55,000 nt of DNA, from the NCBI GenBank assembly GCA_009746045.1, contig RPFO01000027.1, positions 4,652,177 to 4,707,176 on the forward strand. The letters are read 5' to 3'. The position numbers and the translations under genes are program-made. The stretch is from Mesostigma viride (Eukaryota > Streptophyta > Mesostigmatophyceae > Mesostigmatales > Mesostigmataceae). Numbering within the stretch: the stretch's first letter is position 1; every line of letters begins with the position of its first letter. Below the pieces are notes generated by a model, which was given only the letters and a program-made list of their open reading frames with translations, was not told where the DNA came from and made no database searches. Of the stretch, positions 30,485 to 41,900 are shown in pieces.

Positions 30485-30494
30485 ATATATCCGG
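30485..30494. repeat. 3' target-site duplication of the full RLE element
   Basis: atatatccgg, identical to 24220-24229. Confidence 0.7.
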
Positions 30495-30548
30495 CCCTCG
30501 ATCGGCCACTATAGATTCTCTGCTGCCCATGTGCGGTGTGTGTGGGAC

Positions 30549-30958
<410 letters not shown>

Positions 30959-32690
30959 TGCACTTACCTGCCAGTCAACTATAGCTGACGTCGGGGCTAA
31001 ACGTCAAAGAAAAAAGGAAAAAGTCGGGAGACAATTGACAAATAACGACACGCCATCTGCCGGCTGAAGCATGACCGCCACACCCCGGGGCCCGGCCGGC
31101 CTCCCCACGGCCCACCAGGAGGCCTTAGTTGAGACGCCATCTGCTAGCTCTCTGAGGCTCGATCGCCGCCTCAGCGAGATGCCATCTGCTGCATGGATCT
31201 GCCGCCCCCCGCGCCCTGCGCCCACCCACCCCGCCCCGACTCAGGTCGCCCCCCCCCCCCCCCCCTAATAGCGAGACGCCATCTGCGGGATCCCCCGCCC
31301 CCCGCGCCCCCCCCCCAACCGGAGGTCGGCCCCCCCCCCTCCCTCAGCGGAGGGCCGGCCATCATTGCGCTGCCAGATCCCCCCGACCCCACGCCCACCC
31401 ACCCACCCACCCACCCACCCGGGAGTACGTCCGGCCCCCACCTCGCCCAAGGCAATCTCTGAAAAAGGGCAACTTCCGCCCAATGAATAACAAATCGAAG
31501 AGAGAGTCGGCCCAGAGCTAGGGAGAAGAGCCAAGGGGCCCAGAGTCGGCTCATACTGTACGAAGAGTTAGTCGACCGAGAAGCAAAATTGTTGATCTAT
31601 AGGAGGTTTCATAGGTGTGAAATGTTTGGTATGCCCACCGTGAATGATTTGTGCCTTTCAATTGCTCGATTGTTTCCGCCCGCAATTGAATACGGTCAGG
31701 ACGATGCGAGTCGTCCCACTGCATGTTGCAGCAATGCCCCCGGGCGGGCTGGCCGTCAACAGACGTGTGTAGCTGTTGATCTATTAGCCGGGCTCTATCA
31801 GCACCCCTGCGTCAACCGACGTACCCGTAAGGAAATGCGCGATGCACGCTCATCCGCAGCGGCCGTCGTGGACGTCGTCGACGGCCCGCCTGTCGGCTCG
31901 AATAGTCGTTTACGGGCGTGCGTCATGTAGCAAGGTGCGTCGGTGGAAGCAGCAGCTCTTGGAACACAATGTTCTGCGTGTGTACGCTGTCGTCGGGCTG
32001 GATCTGAGACGGGTCCAGCAGCAGCAAGAGGCCGTCGCGGCTGCCCAGACCAGGACTCGGCTGACGGCTACGCCGAGTTCAGTTGCCCGTGGTCAAACAG
32101 CCGTCTGCGACGACGACCCGACTCAGTGATGATCGCCATTGGACGCCCGGCCGTGCATCGTCATGTCGCCGTAATGGCATCAGCATCCGGCTCGTTGGAT
32201 CAAGATCGATCGTCCCCGGCCCCACCAGGTTGGCAAGTACGGTACGCGAGTATATACTTAATGGGCTCCAAATACGGGTATATACTTTGGGCTCCAAAAT
32301 ACCGCGCTCCAAAAAAATACCGCCGGCGTGCCAAAATACCAGATAGGGTGTGCATCCGCGTGGGAACACTTAGCATAGATAGTAATGAACACAGCATGTC
32401 ATTTCCCCATGTTTTCCAATTAATTACTTACCCAATTAGCACGCTCGTCTATGATGTTCATGCTTATTGATTGAGATTTGTTATTATTGTCATATGCAAT
32501 ATCATTGGTCGACAATATCCTTCATTTGTGACCTGCATTCATGCACTGATTCCTGTACGATGTTGTGCTTATGATTGCCCCTGTTGGCAGCCCGTGTTGG
32601 CACTTCGTGATCAGCCGCTGGCCCTTGTCGACAGGAGCCGACGACGAGGCAGCCGCAGGCCGGGCAGCTCCCATTTCCGCCACCGCTCTG
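30959..32690. other. Repeat-rich stretch without a supported gene
   Basis: At 31047-31290 the phrase (ga)gacgccatctgc recurs at 31051, 31130, 31179 and 31271, a degenerate tandem element. A C-rich (CCCA)n run lies at 31390-31420. Open frames at 31589-32470 lack recognisable domains. Three similar atactttgggctccaaaatac phrases lie at 32260-32340. Confidence 0.45.
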
Positions 32691-32981
32691 CTAAAAGCGT
32701 GCTGCCTCTCTCTTGGCATCCACATTGTGCGTCTTCTTGTCGGCGATCTTGAGAAACTGCTTTCGTCCATCGCCCGGAACCTTGTCGCAGGCCACTGCCC
32801 CTGACCCTGAGATGCCGGCAAAGTGTGCTTGGATACGGCTTGCGCTGATGGGCCCGCTCTTGGAGTAGAAGTTCTTGTTGCAAAATAAGCAGTGTTGCTT
32901 CGTGTCAGAGACCAATTTAGGATCAGTGGACTCTTCCACCTTCTCCTTCACATAATCCCACTCTTGACCCCTCTTCGGCAT
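32691..32981 (-). pseudogene. BED-type zinc finger fragment, probably hAT transposase N-terminus
   Basis: A 96-codon frame from ATG 32981. It contains W in G-Q-E-W-D-Y, the pair C-L-F-C near residues 31-34, RIQAHFAGISGSG and A-C-D-K-V-P. This is the layout of BED fingers at the N-terminus of hAT transposases (C-x2-C, then H and C with the aromatic W/F). The frame stops soon after the finger and no catalytic dimerisation region is visible, so it is a fragment or an exon. Confidence 0.6.
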
Positions 32982-34225
32982 GGCTGCTAACCTAAAGGTC
33001 ACGGCCGCAGTGCTGGCCTCGCTGCACGCTCGTAGCACAAGCACAGCGGCGTACTATAGCGCTGCCAAGTCATAATGCATTAATCGCATTCAGGAAGGGG
33101 TGTTTTTAGCTAGGAAAAACTGGATTGCGGACAATAAACGCGCGCGCGCCCCCAGATATGGGAGCGCCATTATGCGAACAGCGCTGGTGAGGCCGCTGCA
33201 GCCGCTTTCATACGTCAATGGACGACGCATGGAGCGTCTGTCCGGCCAGATTAGCGGGCTGCATCGCTTCCGGACAACTCCAAAACGCCGAGCTTGAACA
33301 GCTTTTCTGATGCAGCCACGTTCATGGCCAGCGCATATGCGTGCTTAGTGATCCCGGGTGTGAGGGGTGTGAAAGGTAAGCGCGTCCTGGTGGCAGAAAG
33401 GGAATGGCATGGATTTGCTTGTGATATCGCCAGTTTTTAGCTGCCTATCGGCGCCTAGTGCCGAGGTGACGTAAGGCAGGCTATACTACTTCGTGCAGTG
33501 CTCTGCGGCTGGCCCCCACCGTGTAGACGTGTTTGCTTTCCATAAGAAGCATGGCAGTTCCTGCCGTGCTGGCCATGTCTCAGGCAACCCTTGCAAAGCT
33601 TCAAATCAAGCTAGAGGTCTAGAAGACAGTGCAAATGGTGTCCAGTTATGCTTGTACATCTTGCCATGTGCTGTTCATCTGCTGCCGCGGCAGCAAACCC
33701 CTGTCAGAATATACCGTAACAGCGTAGATATTGCCAGGGGCTATATGTGAGTGAAGCTAAGCGCTTTGAAGGTCACACCTATCATTATAATGCATGATCC
33801 TTGTGCGTGTTTGTAATAGCGGCTTTGGATTCCTCATGGTTACGTGCAATACCCATGGCAGGCTGTTGCTGCCTGCAGTGCTGCGCGACAGCCCCGGCCG
33901 TGCAATTGTGTATGAGGCGTCCCTTGGGGTGCATGCCATGTCATGCCATGCTTACCGTGTTGTGGGGAAACCTCGTAAGGTCCAAAAGACACCTAAGAGG
34001 CAGAGGGAACTGAGTACTAGCGCCTTTTTTCTGCTTGCATCTATGGTCATGCTGTGTTTATGGTGCCATCGCAGCGACACCCTGTTTTGTTAAATCATAA
34101 TTAAATAGGTATTGGGGCTATATGACTGATGTTAAGTGCTGGCAACCCCAAAACAATCATAATAATGCATGGCCTATGCTCATATTTGGAAAAAAGTTGT
34201 TTGGCTGCATGCAACACCCAATATA

Positions 34226-34254
34226 AAAAAGGCCTCATCAATTGAGGCCTTTTT
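34226..34254. repeat. 12-bp hairpin with A/T flanks
   Basis: aaaaaggcctca and tgaggccttttt around a 5-base loop. It looks like a bacterial terminator, but in this eukaryotic setting it is more likely part of a foldback element. Confidence 0.6.
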
Positions 34255-34481
34255 CTGGACATATATTGGGACAATAGCCTGATCGAGCGCGCCAAAGCCT
34301 GAAATGTTTGTGACAAGAACGCAGGATTGGCAGCTCAACAATACGATTTGCTGTAGTGTTGGGAAATGCGCACAATAGTTTGGTGCGCACGTAGCCAGGT
34401 TTAAAAGCTATAGTGCCGGCTGCCATAGCCATTGGCGCAGGATTTGCTTGCGTCATCAGCATTTTGGAAATAGTTAAAAAG

Positions 34482-34520
34482 CTGAACGAACAACGGCCAT
34501 GGAGGTCGTTGTTTGTTCAG
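34482..34520. repeat. Near-perfect 17-18-bp inverted repeat
   Basis: ctgaacgaacaacggcc pairs with aggtcgttgtttgttcag with about two mismatches and a 4-base loop. Confidence 0.6.
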
Positions 34521-34711
34521 TTCTTCCGCTCACAACGCCCTTGTTTGTTGTTGTGAGTCAGGTTGCCTTCATTTGATGAACTATAGTTGAACAGCGCCCC
34601 GGGCTGATGGTCGCAATTTTGTAAAGCTGGGATTGATGCTGGGCAGAAGTCATGACGATAGGGTTCCATCAAGGATCCCTAGCCATCGCTCAGCCACGAT
34701 CATCTTCCATC

Positions 34712-35394
34712 CAAAGCGTGACCTCTTCAAGATCGTCATTATGAAGATCCTGACCTACGGCGCCGAGACCTGGACACGGACGCAGGAGCTGCCAGGAGCA
34801 ATGACTCGACGTACGGCAACGTCACCAAGATGCTGCGCAAGGCCCCCTTTGGTTTGCACATTAGTAATGAGGATCTGTAAGCTGATTTGCCCTATGTTCC
34901 CCACATTCTTAGGCATGTACGTCAGGCGCCTGGGCCTAGCCGGGCACCTGGCCGGTACAGATCAGGTAGATCCACATCAGATAGACTAGCTGGCACCAAG
35001 CCCACCCAGCCTGTCCTCACCTGGCGTGCCCCAGGCCGTGCGCGGCAGGGCCGCCACTCGTGAACTTTCCGTGATAGACTAGGCATGGACATGTGCTACC
35101 CTAGACGAGACGGGCTCACCCCCGGGCAGCCTCCTGGTTTGTCTGTCATACATATGGAGGCAGATGGTGCGCAAGGATAGATGGCAAGTAGTGATGAAGG
35201 AGACCACCCCCAAGTCTGTGGGGGCTCCGCATGTGACCGCATATGGCATTCATAGCGATTCGGGCCGTGGTGCCCACACCCCTGTAACTAGGACCTAGGT
35301 AGCTTACACCATCCATTCCATCCCATGTTCCCCTCCCACTGCTGAGGACTTATGCTCACGTGACGCAGTCACGTGTCTATTGATTATTTAATTA
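34712..35394 (+). mobile_element. 5'-truncated LINE family B copy
   Basis: Plus-strand copy starting in the post-RT segment (RDLFKIVIMKILTYGAETWT), then RRLGLAGHLAGTDQVD and the 3' non-coding part with the palindrome near 35360 and a TTAA-rich tail. It matches the B copy at 8588-14360 reversed. It is frameshifted. Confidence 0.82.
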
Positions 35395-36829
35395 ATCTTC
35401 CACCCCATCCCATATTCATCATATCCATTATATCCCATATTCATAGCTACATCCATCCACCCATCCCAATGATCCCATATCAAGGAGACAACCCATATCA
35501 TCATTTCCCTGAGGACTTATGTAATTTCCACCCCATGTTCGCACATTTGGTGCTGGATTACATGGTGGTGCAGGTGCATTTGTGCACCCAGAGTAGGTGG
35601 CAGTTTACACCCACCACCTGCAGGTTGTCAGTAGCAGAACCATAAGCCCCTTATATCAGGGATATGTGGTACATATCCTCCCCATGGAGATATGTTGATT
35701 CTGCTGATCTCGATAGTACCGGCTACGCCCCCTTCTAAAGAAGGTTCCAGCCGTGTTCAGCCCGTCTCACGCGTCGAGACTGCACAAGTCTCGAGTGGAC
35801 ACGTGTGTAGTACTCCTACACACACAGCTCTCGAATGATTTATCTAGTGCAAAATCCGAATGGCTTGCATCACTCCCCGGAAAGGAGAACTTTTGCGGTT
35901 GGACTGTAGGTGTCAGCTGGCGATGCCTTAGGATCAGGCCGGAGACGTCCGTCCTATAGTCAGCAAAAGTGGGTGCGAGAGGTCCCCAGTTCGATTCCGG
36001 CCTGGATTCATTTGCAGATCGCGTTTTCCGCGGACCGGCACTGAACGCAAATGGATTTCACCTTTGCGGCGTGCCAAATCAGAATATGTTGATTGATTAA
36101 TGGTATAGGCATAGTTTGCGTGAAAGATTAGCTTGAGGCCCATGTTTGAGACTAGCTGTGGACAGATATAAAGAAGACGACCAGCGCAGTCCAGAAATCT
36201 GGAAGAATTTGGACCATGGTAGCTCGAGCCTGCTGTTATCTTGTCCGCGTTTGTTGAGTCGTTCAGGATGATGGAAATGGATGAACGGGGATATGTGTAG
36301 CCGGAACTCACTGGTGAGCTGCGGATGTGGGCAGCCCGCCTTCCCTGCACGCGGGGTAAGGCTGGCCCGGCTCCCCTGCTCCTCACCTTTAAGTACATTG
36401 CGGATAAGCTGTCGTTTCTTAAATGCCGCAAGAAGCTCTCCAGGACTGCCTACACGCTGGACGACGACTTGACCCTGGCCCAGCAACAGCGGTGACGGGA
36501 GCTATGGCCAACCTACCTCCAGCTCCGGCAGAGCGCAGGGGGGAAACCGGTGTACTGGAGGGGGGACGTCATCACCACGTCGACCACAAGCCATGGCAGG
36601 CACCGGCAGGCACCCCCTGCCACCCCAGCAACCCCAGTCTAGGGAATATACCAGTAGTGTAGATCAGTAAGGCTTAGCCTAGCACGTGGCCTACGCGCAT
36701 GTGCGCCCATAATGGCCCCATGGATGATGCATTAAGAATTTAGCCAAGCTCTGCCTATAATGGGACTCCCCATGGATGTTGCATTAAGAATTTAGCCAAG
36801 CTTAGCCTATGCAGAGAGTCACTCTCTGC
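35395..36829. other. Diverged LINE-tail-like and unassigned sequence
   Basis: 35530-35690 resembles the A-type 3' fragments distantly (gcaggtgca..cacccagagtaggtggcagtttac). A stem aggccgga...tccggcct with a B-box-like agttcgattcc lies at 35938-36008. The minus-strand frame across it ends in a peptide typical of translated tRNA-like sequence. No gene is called. Confidence 0.4.
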
Positions 36830-37030
36830 TGCTCGAAGCCATGCCCTAGCCGTTGTATAGCCATGATGATCTTTCACCCCATGCGCCAGACCCCTAGGTC
36901 TGCTGAAACATGGTGGTGCCGGTGCACTTGGTGCACCTAGAGCAGGTGTAGTTTACATCCTACCCTTGCAGGAAGTAGCCCAGAATGTATTAAAAGCCAT
37001 ATCATTGCCCCTTCTCAGGGATATGAGCTC
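36830..37030 (+). mobile_element. LINE family A 3' fragment
   Basis: Plus-strand relative of element C at 8858-9105. The shared phrase ttgcaggaagtagcccagaatgtattaaaagccata lies in reverse complement there. It ends near gcatagagaggcta, where B tails have inserted. Confidence 0.7.
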
Positions 37031-37037
37031 GCATAGA

Positions 37038-37130
37038 GAGGCTACACCATCCATTCCATCCCATGTTCCCCTCCCACTGAGGACTTATGCTCACGTGACG
37101 CAGTCACGTGTCTATTAATTAATTAATTAA
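37038..37130 (+). mobile_element. Very short LINE family B 3' end
   Basis: Only the last 95 bp or so of B: the ccatccattccatcccatg phrase, the palindrome and a TTAA tail. It is bounded by agagaggcta on both sides (near 37026 and 37131), an apparent target duplication. Confidence 0.7.
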
Positions 37131-37138
37131 TAGAGAGG

Positions 37139-37350
37139 CTAGTGATGAAGGAGACCACCCCCAAGTCTGTGGGGGCTCCGCGTGTGACCGCCTATGGCAT
37201 TCATAGTGATTCGGGCCGTGGTGCCCACAACCCTGTAACTAGGACCTAGATAGCTTACACAATCCATTCCATCCCATGCTCCCCTCCCACTGCTGAGGAC
37301 TTATGCTCACGTGACGCAGTCACGTGTCTTTTAATTAATTAATTAGTAGC
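37139..37350 (+). mobile_element. Short LINE family B 3' copy, about 210 bp
   Basis: Begins gtgatgaaggagaccacccc and ends with the palindrome near 37307 and a TTAA tail. A gagaggc(t/c)a repeat on both sides suggests insertion at the same site as its neighbour. Confidence 0.75.
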
Positions 37351-38208
37351 CGAGAGGCCATCAGCACAAGGCTACCAACATCATTGCTATATATAACATC
37401 CAGGCATAGTTGTCTCACTTCATAACATGATTAGATAGGATGGATAGTCCACATGACGCCGAGTTGTTATCTGCTACTCCACACCAGTGGGCGAGTGAGT
37501 CGCGCCACTTCAGCCTTTGCAGGTGCAGTATCTGCGTAGAAAAGCACCCCACGGGGTACACGATGGCATGCCTTCAGTGCATTTCCAGGCACGCACATCT
37601 TTACTTATTAGTTGTCTAAAGTCCTACAACCTGGAAGAATGGTTGGGTTGGATGGTGGCCGTCCCGACCAACACATGCTGTCCCCGCTCCACGACTTGGC
37701 AGGCGAACCGCACCCTGGCAGGGGGTGGGGACACAACGCGAAAGGACTACAGAGCAATTGTCAATCAGCCCGAGTGAAACAGCCACATTGTCGATGACCC
37801 GAGCAATCATGCAGCCAAGGGGTGCCCCCGACACCATGGCCCAAACACTAAACTGCCCATGCAGAAGGTTTTTGGCATGCAGACTAGATAGGTGATGTCA
37901 AAGCTTCGAACGGGGTCACTTGGCACACACGAGAAAAGAGAAAGGGAAATAGTTTACTCAGGGCGACACATCCTTGGGCTCCATGGTAACCGCGGCAATA
38001 AGCTCTTCGTTTTGCTGCTCTCCCCACCCTAAGCTCCTCCCCACCCTCAAGACCTAAGCTCCCCTCGGCGAAGGGTCGAATCATTCATCTCTAGGCACCC
38101 TGACGATTTGTCGGCTTCGGCACTTGGCTAACTGGCATCTTCAATCAGGAAGCGCAGAATCACCCCGATTGAGTCAACCATCACCGATCACCGATGGTTC
38201 CATAGTCC
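37351..38208. other. Region downstream of ECH2 exons, final exon not identified
   Basis: The last hydratase exon(s) should lie here or up to 38900. A minus-strand segment near 38012-37965 (NEELIAAVTMEPKDVSP then stop) is suggestive, but its splice phase does not fit the preceding exon. Nothing firmer is visible. Confidence 0.3.
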
Positions 38209-38460
38209 ATGACCTGATGGCCATGCGACCTTGCCTGCAGATATTCCAGGGACCAGGTGGGCATCTTCTCCACCATCCTCGTTTGTTGTCATCATCACTG
38301 CTCTTGTGGCTCTCTTTGCTGCCGCCACGGCTGCCCTTGCTATGATCCCTGCCCTGGACATCCTTCCCATACTTGACATTGCTCTCACACCTGTCATCCT
38401 TGGCCCGATGCCGGAAGCCGAACTCAACCCCTTAATCCCTCCTCTCCCCCCCTGCTGAAG
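38209..38460 (-). repeat. Decayed duplicate of an ECH2 exon end with its donor
   Basis: tgacctgatggccatgcgac (38210 on) repeats tgacctgatggccgtgcgac (38907 on), which spans the donor of the ECH2 exon at 38911. Weaker similarity continues into the exon-like acidic/Ser-rich region. Confidence 0.55.
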
Positions 38461-38910
38461 GAGACTCCTCCCCCCTGCCGTGGAATACGAAGGAGACAAC
38501 GAGAGCATGGGATCCTCTTCTCCTTTGCTGTTTGCCCCTTCGCAGCACCTCTAGGGGTCGCCGCGCGCCGGCGCTGGTGGAGTTTGCAGGGGTTCTGTTT
38601 GGTCCGGGGGGTCCGGGGGGCCCAGCGCGTTCGGGGGGGCTAGGGGGACTCGGGGGTCTGAAGGGGGACCAGGGGGACTAGAGGCTGCAGGGGCTCGGGG
38701 GGCGGCAGGTCACGCAGTTTCTGGTGATGATTACAAATATACCTTCATACATTGCAATAATTCATGGGTTACGATGCAATAATACTTCATACAGAAGTAT
38801 CACAATAATGGATACATCCCATACATACCTCCATTGCTACATGATCTCCCAACGCAGTCATGTTATACTTTAAACATACCTCCATGACCACACACGGCTG
38901 GACTACTGAC

Positions 38911-41900
38911 CTGATGGCCGTGCGACGCTGGACGGCAGACGTCCCCGAGACTTGGCCATTATCACCACCGCCATCGCTGCTCTTGCCATCCAAGTCATTC
39001 TCATCATCCTCCGGCCCGAGCACCCACATGCGGGTCTGCAGGCGCTCTCCAGGGTACACGTGGGACAGAAAGCGGGCACGCACGCGCAGGAGGGAGGACG
39101 GGTCGCCGCGCGCCATCGAGCGGACCACCGCCCGCGTGGCGAATGCGAGCGTGCAGAGACCGTGGAGGATCGGGCGCTCGAAGCTGGGGGGTGGAGAGAT
39201 GGCGACAAGGAGAGGTGGCAAAACGAGATGCGAACGGCAAGGTGAGATGCAGGATGGGGCCGTCAAATATGCCCTAGTGCTGGATCAGGATGAAGTTACT
39301 GGGCATTCAAACCTGAGGGGTCGGAATATTCCATAGAAAAATACAATGTGAGAGACACAAAAGATGAAATAGACAGTATCCTGAAGAGCACTAAAAACCA
39401 GTTACCAGACTACATAATACTTTGCAAAATTAGACGATGGGTCCGACTGCCATGGGCCCGCCAGTATGAGTGCTGTTACTGTGTTTACATTATGGGATCG
39501 GTGCAATGCAGTATAAGACACTGGAGAGGGTGTGTAGGGAAAGAAAAAGGAAGAGAGGTTGCAGTAGGAAAGGGTTGGGGGGGGGGGGGCGGGCGTTCAG
39601 TCCTAGAGAAGGCGGCAGTCGCAACGCCCACAGCAAGGATGCACGGGCAGCGAACGCACGCTCACATCATGCAGATGATGGCAGAATCCGGGGAGGAAAG
39701 AATGGGGGGGAAGTGGTTCATGGCAATGCTGTCTGACGGCCCTCATGGATGGCAACGGAAATGGTTCATGGCAATGCTGTCTGACGGCCCTCATGAATGG
39801 CAACGGCAGGAACGCATGGCACTGCTGCCGACGGGACAGTAAAAAATCGATGCTACTACCACTACAAGGTAAAGGAAATTGGAGAGAATCTTCTAAAAAA
39901 ATGTGCAATAAAAGACACATCAAGTACCAATCCTATTAAAAAAAGCCATGATATGTGCCGTAACAACTTTTAACTTACTAACAACTAATACTTACCCCGC
40001 CGCGGCCGCCACCGCCGGGTCCGCGTGCAACGGGTTCGGGTCGCCACACAGCCGGTACAGTAGCGCCTGCAGGTATAGTGACCGCATTCATAGCATGGAT
40101 AGTGACCATCACGGAGTCTCCACAGTATCAATACACAGCTCGACAGTACATACAGTGACCACAAGCTATACGTACAAGGGCTACGGTGAGAGCGACTCAA
40201 CACAGCGGGTGAGCATGAAGGCCAATGGCAAGGATGTGTCATGAGGGCAAAGCATGGCTGGGAAGGTGTCGTCAGCAATTCAGTTGAGAATGAAAGCGCA
40301 AAGCATGGCTGGGAGGGTGTCATCAGCTCTTTAGTTCAAGAATGAAAGGGGACCGTGGCAGCAATCGTGGACGTGTTGCAAATTTGACAGGAGAAGGGAC
40401 ACAAGTCACACGACCTAAGAATTCTCCAATAAAAAGAGGGGACTTGAATAAAAAAGGATGCTTTCCCAATTAAAAAAGGAGGTTTTTAAAGCCAGAAAAC
40501 AGACTCGCTAAACCTGTCACGCAGGGGCTACACTGGGCTCCAGCTAATGCTTGGCTCCTTGTAAATGGCCCATATTCCCCTTGGTCCTGGGGAAGCGTCA
40601 CACATTTACTCCAAGCATAAGCTCTGCTAGACCCCTTTCCAGCAGCGAGCTAAAACCCACCATTGTGAGTTCAATGCTATCAGTACTATAAACTGATGGT
40701 ATATCCCTATCAGTATTAAATACTGATGGTACACTGCTATCAGTATTAAATACTGATGGTATATCGCTATCAGTATTAAATACTGATGGTACACTGCTAT
40801 CAGTATTAAATACTGATGGTATATCGCTATCAGTATTAAATACTGATGGTACACCGCTATCAGTATAAAATAGTGATGGTACACCGCCATCAGTATTAAA
40901 TACTGATCGTATATCGCTATCAGTGTCAGTAGTTGATAGTACATGGCTATCAGTGGGATGTCTGCTAGTGCATGATAACAACTCCGCCCACAGGAATTCG
41001 CGAGCATGCGCTCGCATCACATCATATTATGCCACTCGAGAGCAACCAGAAAACGACGCACATGCTTGCCAAGAAGGGGCCACCGGATCGCCACATCGCC
41101 ACATCATCACATCACCGGATCGGATCACATGCACGCCCAGGGCAAGCGCCACGCAGACCGCACAAGACAACACAGTCATCCCACGAGGCAGCACATCCCA
41201 CGACACCAGAGCTTTGTTTGTTTGAAGACAAGGAAACGAATTCCAGGGTGTGACATCCTGCATGCTTGGACCCCCACCTGGGACGGCGCGGTCGCCTCCT
41301 CGTGCACCGCGTCAGGGTCCCTGGCCGGCACATCCCAGGGTGACGAGGATGCCGGCGCCGACGCCGATGATCGACCCACTGGTGGTGATACTGATGACAG
41401 TCGATCATTCGAGCGAGGGGAGGAACCGGTGGCCGTGGGAACCGGGGCTCCGATCTCCTCCGGAGATGGCAGCACGGGCTTATCTATGCCTTTGTATGGG
41501 CTGTATGAGGAGGACGCTTTGTCACTGCCGGTTGGTGGAGGCACGCTCCCCTCGCCGCGTCCTCCCCGCTGCGAGGGTGGTAGCGTCTTTTCCGAGCCTT
41601 TGTAAGGACCATAAGAAGATTCCTTGGAAGGGCTGTGAGAGGAGGATCGATTGCTGCTGGCACTTGCAGCCTCTGGCGTGCGGATGGCAGGTTTAGCTGT
41701 GGTGAAACCGCCGGCACCTCGAAGAAAGATGGTCGCCCTGCGCATGCCCACACAGGGATGCACATTAAATAAACAATGATAATTATTTGCGGAATTTACC
41801 TAGTACATCAATATGCGCCCACACAGTGATGCATGGCGATTAAACCATGGATGTGTATGTTTGTTAATGATAATGACTCTCTTTCATGATTTATTAGTAC

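Larger units (their letters stand above)
32982..34711. other. Non-coding stretch with two foldback hairpins
   Basis: No supported gene. A 12-bp perfect hairpin lies at 34226-34254 and a 17-18-bp near-perfect hairpin at 34482-34520. The phrases at 33773-33800 and 34150-34180 (cataatgcatg) recur with similar surroundings, suggesting a diverged duplication. Confidence 0.4.

Noticed and set aside
34226-34254. Rho-independent terminator
   Set aside because: Shape fits, but no bacterial-type genes or operons are present; more likely a foldback element.
37964-38015. Final exon of ECH2 (NEELIAAVTMEPKDVSP then stop)
   Set aside because: Attractive ending, but the available acceptors do not match the phase of the preceding exon, and no similarity to known hydratase C-termini is clear.
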